Source of the DNA: Pseudomonas pisciculturae
GTDB lineage: Bacteria; Pseudomonadota; Gammaproteobacteria; Pseudomonadales; Pseudomonadaceae
Assembly: GCF_015461805.1 (NCBI RefSeq)
Contig: NZ_JACVZE010000006.1
Coordinates: 310,001 to 374,000, forward strand
Reading direction: 5' to 3'
DNA length: 64,000 bases
Of the stretch, positions 52,712-61,389 are shown piece after piece. A program made the position numbers and the translations under genes. The notes beneath the pieces were generated by a model that saw only the letters and a list, made by a program, of their open reading frames with translations, was not told the origin of the DNA and did not search any database. Each line of letters begins with the position of its first letter. Positions within the stretch are counted from its first letter, which is position 1.

Positions 52712-54367
52712 CTACATGTTGGCGTAGTTAGGGCCACCTGAACCTTCAGGCGGTGTCCAGGTGATGTTCTGTGCCGGGTCCTTGATGTCGCAGGTTTTAC
52801 AGTGCACACAGTTCTGCGCGTTGATCTGGAACCTGGGCAATGCGCCTTCCACCTCGACGATCTCGTACACGCCGGCAGGGCAATAGCGTTGCGCGGGTTC
52901 GGCGAACAACGGCAGATTTTTATCCAGGGGCATGCGGGGGTCCGCCAGTTTCAAATGAACTGGTTGGTTTTCTTCATGATGGGTATTGGAGAGGAACACC
53001 GAGGACAGCTTGTCGAAACTCAGCTTGCCGTCGGGCTTGGGGTAGTCGATGACCTTGGCGTCCTTGGCCAGCTGCAGTTGTAGATGATCGGGCTGTGTGT
53101 CACGCAGGGTGAAGGGTAGCTTGCCGTTGAACAGGTTCTGTTCGACAAAGTTGTAAGCGTTGCCCAGGTACAGGCCGTATTTGTGAATCGCCGCGCCGAA
53201 ACTGCGACTGTTGTACAGCTCGTCATAGACCCAGCTCTGGCGGAATACGTCTGCGTAGTGAGTCAGTTCGGTACCGGCTGGCGTGTCTGTCACCAGCGCC
53301 TCGATGATGCACTCGGCGGCGAGCATGCCCGATTTCATCGCGGTATGGCTGCCCTTGATCTTGGAAAAATTCAAGGTGCCGGCATCGCAACCGATCAGCA
53401 ACCCCCCGGGAAAACTCATCTTCGGCAATGCATTCAACCCGCCTTTCGTGATTGCCCGGGCGCCATAGGCGACCCGACGACCACCCGTGAGGTAACGCGC
53501 GATAACGGGGTGATGTTTGTAGCGCTGGAACTCATGAAACGGCGAGAGGTAGGGGTTGCGATAAGACAGATCGACGATCAGGCCGACCACGACCTGATGG
53601 CCTTCCAAGTGATACAGGAACGACCCACCGGGGTTGCTATCGTCCAGTGGCCAGCCTGCCGTGTGCACCACTAGGCCGGCCTCGTGCAGGCTGGGGTCAA
53701 TGTCCCACACTTCCTTGATGCCGATGCCGTAGTGCTGGGCGTCGGCGTTGCGGGCGAGGTCAAAGTGTTGCTGCAGCTGCTTGCCCAGATGGCCACGACA
53801 CCCTTCGGCGAACACCGTGTGGGTGGCTCTTAACTCCATGCCCGGTGTGTACTGGCCGGGCTTGGGCTGACCGTTCCGATCAATGCCCAGATCGCCCGTG
53901 ACGATGCCGCGCACGATGCCGGCCTCATCAATGATCGCCTCCTGCGCAGTGAAACCGGGATAGATCTCAACGCCCAATGCTTCAGCCTGCTGTGCGAGCC
54001 AGCGACACAGGTTGGCCAGGGAAATAATATAGTTTCCCTGGTTGTGCATGGTCTTGGGGACGAGTACATCAGGCAGCTTTAGCGCACGTGCGGCATCTCT
54101 GAGTACGTAGAGCTCATCGCGCTTGACCGGCGTGTGCAGGGGCGCACCGGTGGACTTCCAGTCGGGGAACAGTTCGTCGAGCGCCCTTGGCTCGAAGATG
54201 GCGCCGGACAAAATATGTGCGCCTACCTCCGAGCCTTTTTCCACCACGCAGACAGACAGTGGTCTGCCCAATTGTGGTTCCATCTGTTTAAGCCGACAGG
54301 CGGTGGCCAGGCCCGCTGGGCCTGCCCCCACGATCACGACATCAAACTCCATGTGTTCACGCTGCAC
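52712..54367 (-). CDS. etfQO: Electron transfer flavoprotein:ubiquinone oxidoreductase
   Basis: The 551-residue flavoprotein has the FAD motif VVIVGAGPAGLATACRLKQ near the N-terminus, GSHTAMKSGMLAAECIIEAL in the middle, and a C-terminal [4Fe-4S] site (RYCPAGVYE, then CVHCKTCDIKDPAQNITW). It passes electrons from ETF to the quinone pool at the inner membrane. The start is set at a GTG (54367) because AGAGG lies 8 bases upstream and the protein then begins MQREHMEFD, like other family members; an earlier in-frame GTG at 54406 has no site. Linkage to the demethylation genes suggests a dedicated copy. Confidence 0.93.
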   Translation of the reverse strand: MQREHMEFDVVIVGAGPAGLATACRLKQMEPQLGRPLSVCVVEKGSEVGAHILSGAIFEPRALDELFPDWKSTGAPLHTPVKRDELYVLRDAARALKLPDVLVPKTMHNQGNYIISLANLCRWLAQQAEALGVEIYPGFTAQEAIIDEAGIVRGIVTGDLGIDRNGQPKPGQYTPGMELRATHTVFAEGCRGHLGKQLQQHFDLARNADAQHYGIGIKEVWDIDPSLHEAGLVVHTAGWPLDDSNPGGSFLYHLEGHQVVVGLIVDLSYRNPYLSPFHEFQRYKHHPVIARYLTGGRRVAYGARAITKGGLNALPKMSFPGGLLIGCDAGTLNFSKIKGSHTAMKSGMLAAECIIEALVTDTPAGTELTHYADVFRQSWVYDELYNSRSFGAAIHKYGLYLGNAYNFVEQNLFNGKLPFTLRDTQPDHLQLQLAKDAKVIDYPKPDGKLSFDKLSSVFLSNTHHEENQPVHLKLADPRMPLDKNLPLFAEPAQRYCPAGVYEIVEVEGALPRFQINAQNCVHCKTCDIKDPAQNITWTPPEGSGGPNYANM

Positions 54368-54411
54368 TGCACGTTCCTCTTGTTTTTTTTGGGTGTCGGG
54401 GCTCACCGCGC

Positions 54412-55038
54412 TCAGCTGTGGCCGAGATAACGGGAGGGTTTGAAGTTCAGAATCATCAGCACGTTAACCAGCACGCAGCCCAATAATGAGTACAGAACGG
54501 CACTCACCGGGGCGATCAGTAAGGCACTCAGGAGGATGGCTACGTCGATCGCCATCTGAGTTTTACCTGCATTGATGCGGTATTTGGCTTGCCAGTGCAG
54601 CACCAAAATGTTCACCCCGCCCAGGCTTGCACCATGCCTGAACACGATGATGAACCCCAGGCCGATCAAGCCCCCGCCCATCAGCGCCGCGAACAAGGGA
54701 TGCAGTTCGTTGAACGAGACCCAGCGGGGCAACTGGTCGGTGAGCAAGGCCAGCGAGCTGATGGCGATCAGGGTACGGATGATGAAGGCCAGGCCCATGC
54801 GTTTGTAACCCAGCCAGTAGAAGGGCAGGTTGATAGCGAACAACGCCAGCCCGATTGTCCAGCCGGTGAAGTAGTGCGTGAGCAAGGCCAACCCGGTGGC
54901 GCCTCCGGTAATCAGCGTGCATTTAGCGTACATATTCAACGCTAGTGCGATCAGCGCGGTACCGATCACGATGGCTTGCGTGTCTTCCAGTAGGGTGTGC
55001 TTGTGCTCGATGGCGGGGGTTTTAAGTGCAGCTAACAT
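54412..55038 (-). CDS. YitT-family integral membrane protein
   Basis: A 208-residue protein with five or six hydrophobic segments and the YitT/DUF161-type segments ITGGATGLALLTHYFTGW and FRHGASLGGVNILVL. The family's role is not known. The start at 55038 (MLAALKTPAIEHKH) is the first plausible ATG; the open frame further upstream contains no membrane sequence and lies in a non-conserved leader. It sits between gbcB-like and etfQO genes on the same strand, 44 bp before the latter, so a link with amine uptake or efflux is possible but unproven. Confidence 0.8.
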   Translation of the reverse strand: MLAALKTPAIEHKHTLLEDTQAIVIGTALIALALNMYAKCTLITGGATGLALLTHYFTGWTIGLALFAINLPFYWLGYKRMGLAFIIRTLIAISSLALLTDQLPRWVSFNELHPLFAALMGGGLIGLGFIIVFRHGASLGGVNILVLHWQAKYRINAGKTQMAIDVAILLSALLIAPVSAVLYSLLGCVLVNVLMILNFKPSRYLGHS

Positions 55039-55201
55039 GCGTCGACATCCGATGTATTCCGCTGGGACGGGAATAGTTGAAAGGTTCCCGGACGCTGCAC
55101 CGCCCCACGGGCGGGGTTTAGCGCGACCGGTTCTTAAGCAGTCGGTGACCAGAGGTCGAAGTCTTCTTGTCGTTGTTTGTTGGGTGGGACGGCTTATCGG
55201 C

Positions 55202-56221
55202 CTACAGCTCAATGTCCAGGTCGGTCACCGGGCGATAACAGCACGCCAGTGCCCAACCTTGCTCCAGCTCGCCATCTTCTAGCCCACCGTCATCTTGACC
55301 GGTGACTTGCCCGTGCAATATTCGGACCTTGCAGGTGCCGCATATACCGGCCTCACACGAGTAGGGCACATAGACACCGGCTTCACGTGCAGCGTCGAGT
55401 AAGGTCTGGTCACCCCGGCAATGGGCTTGCGTGCCGTCTGCGGTAAAGGTGAGGGTGTAATGTTCGCGCTGTGCCGCCTCGTCCACTTCACCGAAAGGGT
55501 GCGTGCCGACCTCGAAGCTTTCCTGCTGATAGTGCGCGTGCGGAACGCCCAGTGCATGAGCCAGGGCCTGGACATGGCGCATGAAACCATCGGGGCCACA
55601 GCACAGGACTTGACGTTCGTGCAGGTCGGGAACCTGCGTTGCCAGCCCCGCGACCGTTAGCCGGCCGTGCTCACTGCTGGATCGCAAATGCAGCGTGAAC
55701 CCTGGGTGGTGGGCGTAGCCACGCAACTCATCGATGAACAGCCACTCACTGGCTTCGCGGGCGCACTGGATGAACGCAATGTCCAGCGCGCAGCCACTGG
55801 CGACCAGCCAGCGCGCCATCGATAACACCGGCGTGATGCCGACGCCGCCCGCGAAAAACGCGTATTTTTCCGGGCGAGTGTCAGCGATATGGAACCTGCC
55901 CGCCGGGGGCAGCGCATGGATCCGCGTACCCGGCACCAGGTGCTGATGCAGCCAATTGGAGGCCAGCCCGCCGTCTTTGACCTTTACCGTAATCGCCAGT
56001 TGTTCCTGCGCGGTGTCGTCCAACGGCGCGGACGAGACGGTGTAGCAGCGGCGCACTGGCGCACCATCGATCTCCAACAGCAGGGTGATGAACTGTCCCG
56101 CCAGGTACGCGGGTAAGGTGCCGGGGATGACGGGCTTGAACGTGAACGTACGCACATTCGCCGTTTCCGGCGTGACGCCCGTGCACTCCAGCTCAATGGC
56201 GTTGGGATCAGCGACCATCAT
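55202..56221 (-). CDS. gbcB: GbcB-like reductase of the betaine Rieske monooxygenase
   Basis: The 339-residue protein has an N-terminal FAD/NAD(P)H reductase module (RRCYTVSSAP; FFAGGVGITPVLSMARWL; LCCGPDGFM) and a C-terminal plant-type [2Fe-2S] domain (CEAGICGTCKV, final cysteine in ALACCY). It would feed electrons to the Rieske protein encoded just upstream. The start is the ATG at 56221, with AAGGA before it (a second ATG follows directly); it overlaps the end of the oxygenase gene by 14 bp. The gene pair matches gbcA-gbcB of glycine betaine demethylation. Confidence 0.85.
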   Translation of the reverse strand: MMVADPNAIELECTGVTPETANVRTFTFKPVIPGTLPAYLAGQFITLLLEIDGAPVRRCYTVSSAPLDDTAQEQLAITVKVKDGGLASNWLHQHLVPGTRIHALPPAGRFHIADTRPEKYAFFAGGVGITPVLSMARWLVASGCALDIAFIQCAREASEWLFIDELRGYAHHPGFTLHLRSSSEHGRLTVAGLATQVPDLHERQVLCCGPDGFMRHVQALAHALGVPHAHYQQESFEVGTHPFGEVDEAAQREHYTLTFTADGTQAHCRGDQTLLDAAREAGVYVPYSCEAGICGTCKVRILHGQVTGQDDGGLEDGELEQGWALACCYRPVTDLDIEL

Positions 56222-57443
56222 TGAGTCCTTCGCGCAGGGCGGCCAGGTACCAATCGATAAACGCGAGTACGCCATACTCAAAATATTGCGAGTAGGGGCC
56301 TGGTCGGTAGCTGGGAGAGTTAATGCCTAACTGATTGTTCTCGGCCAGCGTGCGGTCCTGGTCGTTGGTCGCGAGCCACACCTTGGTCAGTTTTTCCAAG
56401 TCGTAATCGACACCCTCAACAGCGTCCTTGTGCACCATCCACTTGGTGGTCACAGCAGTGCGCTGGGCATCTAACGGCAGCACGCGAAACGCCAGGGCAT
56501 GGTCACCCAGCGCATGGTTCCAGGTGTTTGGAAAGTGCAGCAAGCGCACAGAACCCACGTCAAAGTCCGGCAGTTCACCCATCAGTCGTGACGAGGCGGG
56601 CTGGCCGTCCATGGTGAAGGACAAGCCACGCGCCATCGGTACCCGCACAATCTGCCAACCGCTATCGGCACCTTTGATCAGCTTATAGGGCAGGTTCTGG
56701 CCCACCCAGCGCTGTTCGTCTGCCTGGCTTTTTTGCACATAGGCCGGGCTGCATTTTGGATCGCTGGTGTCTTCCACTTCGGCAATCGTTTTGAGCAGTT
56801 CTGGGTGGCTACCGGCGCAGTGGTAGCACTCGCGATTGTTCTCGACCACTAACTTCCAGTTGGCGTTTTCAATGATGGTCGATTCGAACACCACTTTGGC
56901 GCTGGATAGCTGATGCGGCTGTAGGTAAGGCGCTATCCCGAATTTAAAGGCCTCGAACGGCGTCGGCTCAGCCGCAAAGTTGATAAAGATATAGCCCCCG
57001 ACCGACTCGACGTGAATCGGGTTGAGCCCGTGCTCGGTCTTGTCGAAGTCGTCGCCCATTTCCTTGGCAAACAGCAATTTCCCCTGACTGTCATAAGTCC
57101 ACTGATGGTACGGGCACGTCAGGTTGCGGGACTTGCCCTTGTCCGCGCTGCACAGGCGTGAACCCCGGTGGCGACAGGTGTTATGAAAGGCGCGCACAGC
57201 CCCATCATGACTGCGGATAATGATCGCAGAGGCTTCACCCAGATCCAGCTTGAACCACATCCCGGGTTCGCCGAGCTCGCATTCCAAGCCGGCGAAAATC
57301 CATTGTTTGAACCACAAGGCCTCCAGTTCGGCTTGGAACACCGTGGTGTCCTTATAAAACGCTTGTGCGAGTGAATAGCCTGGTCGATGTTCATTGATCA
57401 GGCGTTCCACAGGGGTGCCCAGGCAATCAGCGTTGGTGTTCAT
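56208..57443 (-). CDS. gbcA: GbcA-like Rieske monooxygenase (betaine demethylase)
   Basis: The 411-residue oxygenase binds a Rieske cluster through CRHRGSRLC...CPYH (about residues 88-112) and a mononuclear iron through NRECYHCAGSHPEL near residue 206. This ENNRECYHC pattern is typical of the GbcA and stachydrine demethylase (Stc2) group. It would oxidise one N-methyl of glycine betaine, giving dimethylglycine and formaldehyde. The dimethylglycine dehydrogenase-like and sarcosine oxidase genes around it favour betaine; stachydrine or carnitine-derived betaine are alternatives. The start at 57443 has AAGGAGTGAGG upstream. Confidence 0.85.
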   Translation of the reverse strand: MNTNADCLGTPVERLINEHRPGYSLAQAFYKDTTVFQAELEALWFKQWIFAGLECELGEPGMWFKLDLGEASAIIIRSHDGAVRAFHNTCRHRGSRLCSADKGKSRNLTCPYHQWTYDSQGKLLFAKEMGDDFDKTEHGLNPIHVESVGGYIFINFAAEPTPFEAFKFGIAPYLQPHQLSSAKVVFESTIIENANWKLVVENNRECYHCAGSHPELLKTIAEVEDTSDPKCSPAYVQKSQADEQRWVGQNLPYKLIKGADSGWQIVRVPMARGLSFTMDGQPASSRLMGELPDFDVGSVRLLHFPNTWNHALGDHALAFRVLPLDAQRTAVTTKWMVHKDAVEGVDYDLEKLTKVWLATNDQDRTLAENNQLGINSPSYRPGPYSQYFEYGVLAFIDWYLAALREGLNDGR

Positions 57444-57485
57444 TCCTCACTCCTTAGGCCTGGCCGGGATGCCAGGCCGTTCTGA

Positions 57486-57848
57486 TCAGCGGTAAATCAC
57501 AATGGCGATGCAGCCTGTGGCAGACCAGGCGCGATGCGGTGTGCCTCGCGGGCGAATGCAATAGTCACCGGGCTGGTAGGTGCCGTGGTCATCCTCAAAG
57601 CAACCATCGAGGACAAAGATCTCCTCGGACTGGGTGGGATGCGCGTGGGGTTCGGTGCGCGTACCCGGTTCCAGCTTCATCAGGGCGGTGCACGCTGGGC
57701 CGGACGGAGGGTGCAGGGTTGCCTGCAACACGCCGGGGGTGGCTGTCGGCAGCCATCGGGTTGTGCTGAAGTCCATGGGGGCCAATCTCGTTGCGTCTAA
57801 GGGCGTTTTGGCCACCTTAGCCAGCGAGGGCAGGTTTGTTTCAGTCAA
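57486..57848 (-). CDS. Small cupin-domain protein
   Basis: A protein of up to 120 residues with one cupin fold: HAHPTQSEEIFVLDG holds the first metal-binding set (two histidines and a glutamate) and PRGTPHRAW the last histidine. It resembles ChrR-type or other single cupins and has no known role in betaine use. It precedes the oxygenase gene by 42 bp on the same strand. The start is uncertain: the long form uses a TTG at 57848, while an ATG at 57776 (MDFSTTRW) gives 96 residues; neither has a strong site. Confidence 0.7.
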   Translation of the reverse strand: MTETNLPSLAKVAKTPLDATRLAPMDFSTTRWLPTATPGVLQATLHPPSGPACTALMKLEPGTRTEPHAHPTQSEEIFVLDGCFEDDHGTYQPGDYCIRPRGTPHRAWSATGCIAIVIYR

Positions 57849-57980
57849 ATCTGGCGGTGTGGATGCACTGGGCTTGAGCGTTAGCCGCGTGATAGCAGGG
57901 GGAGGGTGGTGGGCAGCAGGGCGCAGCGATCTAGCCGACTCGACATGGGAGAGTCATTCGTGGGATTGGCTTTGCTGGTA

Positions 57981-58679
57981 CTAGAGAAGGCTGGGGATTG
58001 CTCCCAATCTTTTATAAATGGCGCTGTCTTTCTTGATGGCGGTGGGGGCTTTGAGCCCGGCCGAATTGACCTCCAAGTACAGTTCAAGCAAGGCGTCGAG
58101 TTGCTTGGCGTTCACGGCAGGGTCGCTGTCCAGATGTGCGCCGGCATTGGCCAGGTTCTGCACGATGCTGTTTACGCACAAGGCAAACCGATGGCGTGTC
58201 AATACCGGTGCAATCTCGGGGACGCTTTGTTCCATCAGTGTATTGAGCCTGCGCAAGGCATCAGTGGCGACGCGACTGTGAGCTTCGCGCCCCGTGCTCT
58301 CTTGCTCAAATTGCAGGTGGGCAATCAAGCGGATAGCCGCGTAGCCCCATTCCTCGGTTTTCATCAGCACGATATAGGGCATTGCCCATACGCGTAAAAC
58401 GTCTTCCGTAAGGACCGGGGCCAAGCGGGCGCTGGCTTCCAGCGTACTGAGCGGGGCTTCACGTTGTGCGGTAAACCAGTCTTGGATAAAGCTGATTACC
58501 GCATCGACCAAACCCGGCTTATCGCCAAAATGATAGTGCGCAGCAGAGGTGTTCTTCTGGCCAACGGCGCGATTCACCGTGCGCAGTGAAACAGCCGCAA
58601 TACCCTGCTCCGAAAAGAGATGCAGGGCGGTCAGGATCAGGCGCAGCTTGATGTCCTGCGGTGCAACGGTACGAGCCAA
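57981..58679 (-). CDS. TetR-family transcriptional regulator
   Basis: A regulator with the TetR helix-turn-helix near the N-terminus (LILTALHLFSEQGIAAVSLR, then NTSAAHYHFGDKPGLVDAVI). The C-terminal part is helical with no family-specific mark. I set the start at a TTG (58679), because AGGAGG lies 5 bases upstream and the domain then begins at the normal distance, giving 232 residues. An ATG at 58763 would give 260 residues, but has no site. It is divergent from purU-sox genes and in line with the betaine oxygenase genes. A perfect palindrome before purU may be its operator. Confidence 0.8.
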   Translation of the reverse strand: MARTVAPQDIKLRLILTALHLFSEQGIAAVSLRTVNRAVGQKNTSAAHYHFGDKPGLVDAVISFIQDWFTAQREAPLSTLEASARLAPVLTEDVLRVWAMPYIVLMKTEEWGYAAIRLIAHLQFEQESTGREAHSRVATDALRRLNTLMEQSVPEIAPVLTRHRFALCVNSIVQNLANAGAHLDSDPAVNAKQLDALLELYLEVNSAGLKAPTAIKKDSAIYKRLGAIPSLL

Positions 58680-58870
58680 AGGTGCCTCCTGGATACGTTC
58701 GCGGCAAAGATAAGTCGCCGTCGGTGTTTTACCACGGTAGCCGCCTGAGGCGTTGTACTCCATGAGAATTGCGAACGTCAAACGTGCTTTTGCGTTGACT
58801 GAAATTAAGTCAGGTGAATTAATTGAGGCCTGGGTGAGCGCCAAGACTTTGGTCGCTCGGGCAACGATTC

Positions 58871-58884
58871 ACGTGAATTCACGT
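58871..58884. promoter_or_regulatory. Perfect 14-bp palindrome before purU, candidate TetR operator
   Basis: ACGTGAATTCACGT is fully self-complementary and ends 16 bp before the purU start, overlapping the expected promoter or ribosome-binding region. A related half-site, GTGAATTAATTGA, lies at about 58814-58826. The TetR gene is divergent 192 bp away, the common setting for autoregulation. Confidence 0.45.
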
Positions 58885-58900
58885 CATCAGGAAACCGGTC

Positions 58901-59773
58901 ATGACTGCAACGAACCATAGCGCTTCCGTCAGCTATCTCTTTACCTTCAAGTGCCCTGATCGCTTGGGCATCCTGGCCAAAACCACCGGTTTGCTTTACG
59001 ACAATGGGGCGTTTGTGTGTGAGTCCAGTCACTACAGTGATCCGGACACCGAGATGTTTTTTGCGCGGATGGTGTTCAAGTCTCACGTGTTGAAAGTCAG
59101 CCTGGATCAGCTCAATGAACTGATGGCGGGCCTGGCGGCCGAGTTGGATATGGAATTCAGCATTCGCAGCCTGGAGCAGCGTCCGAAGATCATGCTGGCG
59201 GTCTCCAAGTACGATCACTGCCTGAATGTGCTCTTGACCAAGTGGCGCTCGAATGCGCTTGAGGTGGACATTGTCGGCGTGGTGTCCAATCACGATGATT
59301 GCCGTGGGCTGGTGGAGTGGTATGGCATTCCTTACCACCATTTGCCGGTCACGCCTGCCACCAAGTCCGCACAGGAACAACAGATTCTCCAACTGATGAA
59401 CGACACCGACGCCGAAATGCTGGTGCTCGCACGCTACATGCAGATCCTCTCCGATGACCTCTGCCGTGCCCTGAATGGGCGTGCCATTAACATCCACCAC
59501 TCATTCCTGCCAGGTTTCAAAGGGGCCAAGCCTTACCATCAGGCGCACGAGCGTGGGGTGAAGATCATTGGCGCCACCGCCCACTATGTCACCAGCGACC
59601 TGGACGAAGGTCCGATCATCGTTCAGGAAGTGCGCGCGATTGATCATAAATTCCGTCCACAAGACATGGTCCTGGTAGGGCACGACACCGAATCCATTGC
59701 GCTCTCCCATGCGGTGCGCCTGCATTGCGATGGCCGCGTGTTCATGAACGGTCATCGCACCGTGATTCTTTAA
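58901..59773 (+). CDS. purU: PurU: formyltetrahydrofolate deformylase
   Basis: The 290-residue protein has an N-terminal ACT domain (FKCPDRLGILAKTTGLLYDN) and a C-terminal formyl-transfer domain with the catalytic Asn-His region INIHHSFLPGF near residue 200 and the aspartate in HYVTSDLDEGPII. It hydrolyses formyl-tetrahydrofolate to formate and tetrahydrofolate, so that folate used to accept methyl groups from dimethylglycine and sarcosine is recycled. Linkage with sarcosine oxidase genes is common in pseudomonads. It is 27 bp before soxB. Confidence 0.94.
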   Translation: MTATNHSASVSYLFTFKCPDRLGILAKTTGLLYDNGAFVCESSHYSDPDTEMFFARMVFKSHVLKVSLDQLNELMAGLAAELDMEFSIRSLEQRPKIMLAVSKYDHCLNVLLTKWRSNALEVDIVGVVSNHDDCRGLVEWYGIPYHHLPVTPATKSAQEQQILQLMNDTDAEMLVLARYMQILSDDLCRALNGRAINIHHSFLPGFKGAKPYHQAHERGVKIIGATAHYVTSDLDEGPIIVQEVRAIDHKFRPQDMVLVGHDTESIALSHAVRLHCDGRVFMNGHRTVIL

Positions 59774-59800
59774 CCCTGGCGCCTGGCGCAAGAGGTCGCT

Positions 59801-61051
59801 GTGGAAAAGTATTCGCTGCTGTCTTTGGCCAAGCATGCGCTGTCGCGGCATCGCAACTGGACGCCTGCCTGGCGTACCGTCGAGCCGAAAAAAGCCTATG
59901 ACGTGGTCATTATCGGTGGGGGCGGCCAGGGCCTCGCCACCGCTTACTACTTGGCTCACCGTTACGGCATCCGCAATGTCGCGGTGATTGAAAAGGGCTG
60001 GATCGGTGGCGGCAATACCGGCCGCAATACCACCGCGATCCGCTCCAATTACTTCTTTCCCGAGAGCACGAATTTTTTCGAGCACTCGCTGAAAATGTAC
60101 GAGGGTTTGGGCAAGGAGCTGAACTACAACGTGATGCTCAGCCAGGGCGGCGTGCTGACCCTGGCGCACACTCCACACCAGATGGACATGCTTGAACGCT
60201 GGTCGAATTCGATTCAGATGCAGGGTGTGGATGCGCAAATGATCACGCTGCAGGGCGTGCGCGAGTTTATGCCGTTGCTGGATACCAGTGCGCAGGCGCG
60301 CTTCCCGATCATGGGCGGGTTTATCCAGAATCGTGGCGGTGTAGCGCGTCACGACGCCGTCGCCTGGGGCTATGCGCGTGCCGCTGACAGCCTGGGTGTC
60401 GATATCATCCAGAATTGCGAAGTGACGGCCATTCACCGCTCGGGCAATCGCGTCACCGGGGTGCAGACCCCCTTTGGTGTGATCAAGGCCGATAAAGTGG
60501 CCATGGCGGTGGCGGGTAGTTCGTCGATACTGGCGCAGATGGTCGACCTCAAGCTGCCGATTGCGAGTATTGCCTTGCAGGCGATGGTCAGCGAGCCAAT
60601 CAAACCGGTGCTCAACGGCATCGTGGTCTCGCCGACTGTGCACGCCTATGTCAGCCAATCGGACCGGGGCGAAATACTCATCGGTGGGCGCGCGGATGCT
60701 TATCCGTCCTACGGTCAGCGCGGCACCTTGCCGGCGTTGGAAGAAACCGTCAGCGCCACCTTGAATCTGTTCCCGACCTTTAGCCGTTTGAAACTGATGC
60801 GTCAGTGGGCAGGCATTGTCGATATTTCCCCTGACTCCAGCCCCATCTTGGGCAAGACCCCAGTGACCGGCCTGTACATCAGCACTGGATGGGGCACTGG
60901 TGGCTTTAAGGCCATTCCGGCGGGGGGCGACACGCTGGCCTACACCATCGCCCACGACCGCCCACACGAGTTGATCAAACCCTTTGGTCTTGAGCGCTTT
61001 GCCAGTGGACGGTTTGTCAATGAAGCGGCCGCTGCCGGCGTGGATCACTAA
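59801..61051 (+). CDS. soxB: Sarcosine oxidase beta subunit
   Basis: A 416-residue flavoprotein with the FAD motif DVVIIGGGGQGLATAYYLAH near residue 31 and the typical GWIGGGNTGRNTTAIRSNY segment after it. It is the subunit that oxidises sarcosine in the heterotetrameric enzyme. The start is a GTG at 59801 behind AGAGGT. The order B-D-A matches known sox operons, with the delta subunit gene 11 bp downstream; the fourth subunit gene (gamma) is expected beyond the right edge. Confidence 0.95.
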   Translation: MEKYSLLSLAKHALSRHRNWTPAWRTVEPKKAYDVVIIGGGGQGLATAYYLAHRYGIRNVAVIEKGWIGGGNTGRNTTAIRSNYFFPESTNFFEHSLKMYEGLGKELNYNVMLSQGGVLTLAHTPHQMDMLERWSNSIQMQGVDAQMITLQGVREFMPLLDTSAQARFPIMGGFIQNRGGVARHDAVAWGYARAADSLGVDIIQNCEVTAIHRSGNRVTGVQTPFGVIKADKVAMAVAGSSSILAQMVDLKLPIASIALQAMVSEPIKPVLNGIVVSPTVHAYVSQSDRGEILIGGRADAYPSYGQRGTLPALEETVSATLNLFPTFSRLKLMRQWAGIVDISPDSSPILGKTPVTGLYISTGWGTGGFKAIPAGGDTLAYTIAHDRPHELIKPFGLERFASGRFVNEAAAAGVDH

Positions 61052-61062
61052 GGGGTTATGCC

Positions 61063-61389
61063 ATGTTGATAATTGAATGCCCTCACTGTGGTGCCAGGGA
61101 CGAGGACGAGTTCACCTACGGCGGGCCCTGGGATCGGGTGCGCCCGGCTACCCCCGCGCAGCTGACGGATGTGCAATGGGCCGATTACCTGTTTCGGCGG
61201 GATAACCCGCGTGGCCTGGCGCGCGAGAAGTGGCGACATACCTACGGTTGCCGCCAGTGGTTTGTGTGCGAGCGCGATACGTTGACGCATCGCATTACCC
61301 AGGTTCTGGAGCTACGTGACGTGCCGCGTTTCTCGTACGAGGCCGAGCACAACGTTCAATGTGACGGCGCACAGCAGGTCTTATCATGA
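61063..61389 (+). CDS. soxD: Sarcosine oxidase delta subunit
   Basis: A 108-residue zinc-binding subunit: CPHCGARDEDEFTYGG at the N-terminus and CRQWFVCERDTLTHRI further on, giving three cysteines and a histidine for zinc. Length and sequence match SoxD of the heterotetrameric enzyme. It overlaps soxA by 4 bp (ATGA), so the two are translationally coupled. Confidence 0.95.
   Translation: MLIIECPHCGARDEDEFTYGGPWDRVRPATPAQLTDVQWADYLFRRDNPRGLAREKWRHTYGCRQWFVCERDTLTHRITQVLELRDVPRFSYEAEHNVQCDGAQQVLS

Noticed and set aside
55100-55114. CCGCCC-CAC-GGGCGG hairpin between the gbcB-like and yitT genes
   Set aside because: Short stem with no T run on the transcribed strand; not called as a terminator.
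58680-58900. Possible glycine riboswitch before purU-soxBDA
   Set aside because: The leader is too short after the palindrome and shows no tandem aptamer-like helices.
59501-61048. A 515-codon minus-strand frame opposite soxB and purU
   Set aside because: It spans two clearly coding genes on the other strand and its composition is that of a reverse-strand shadow.
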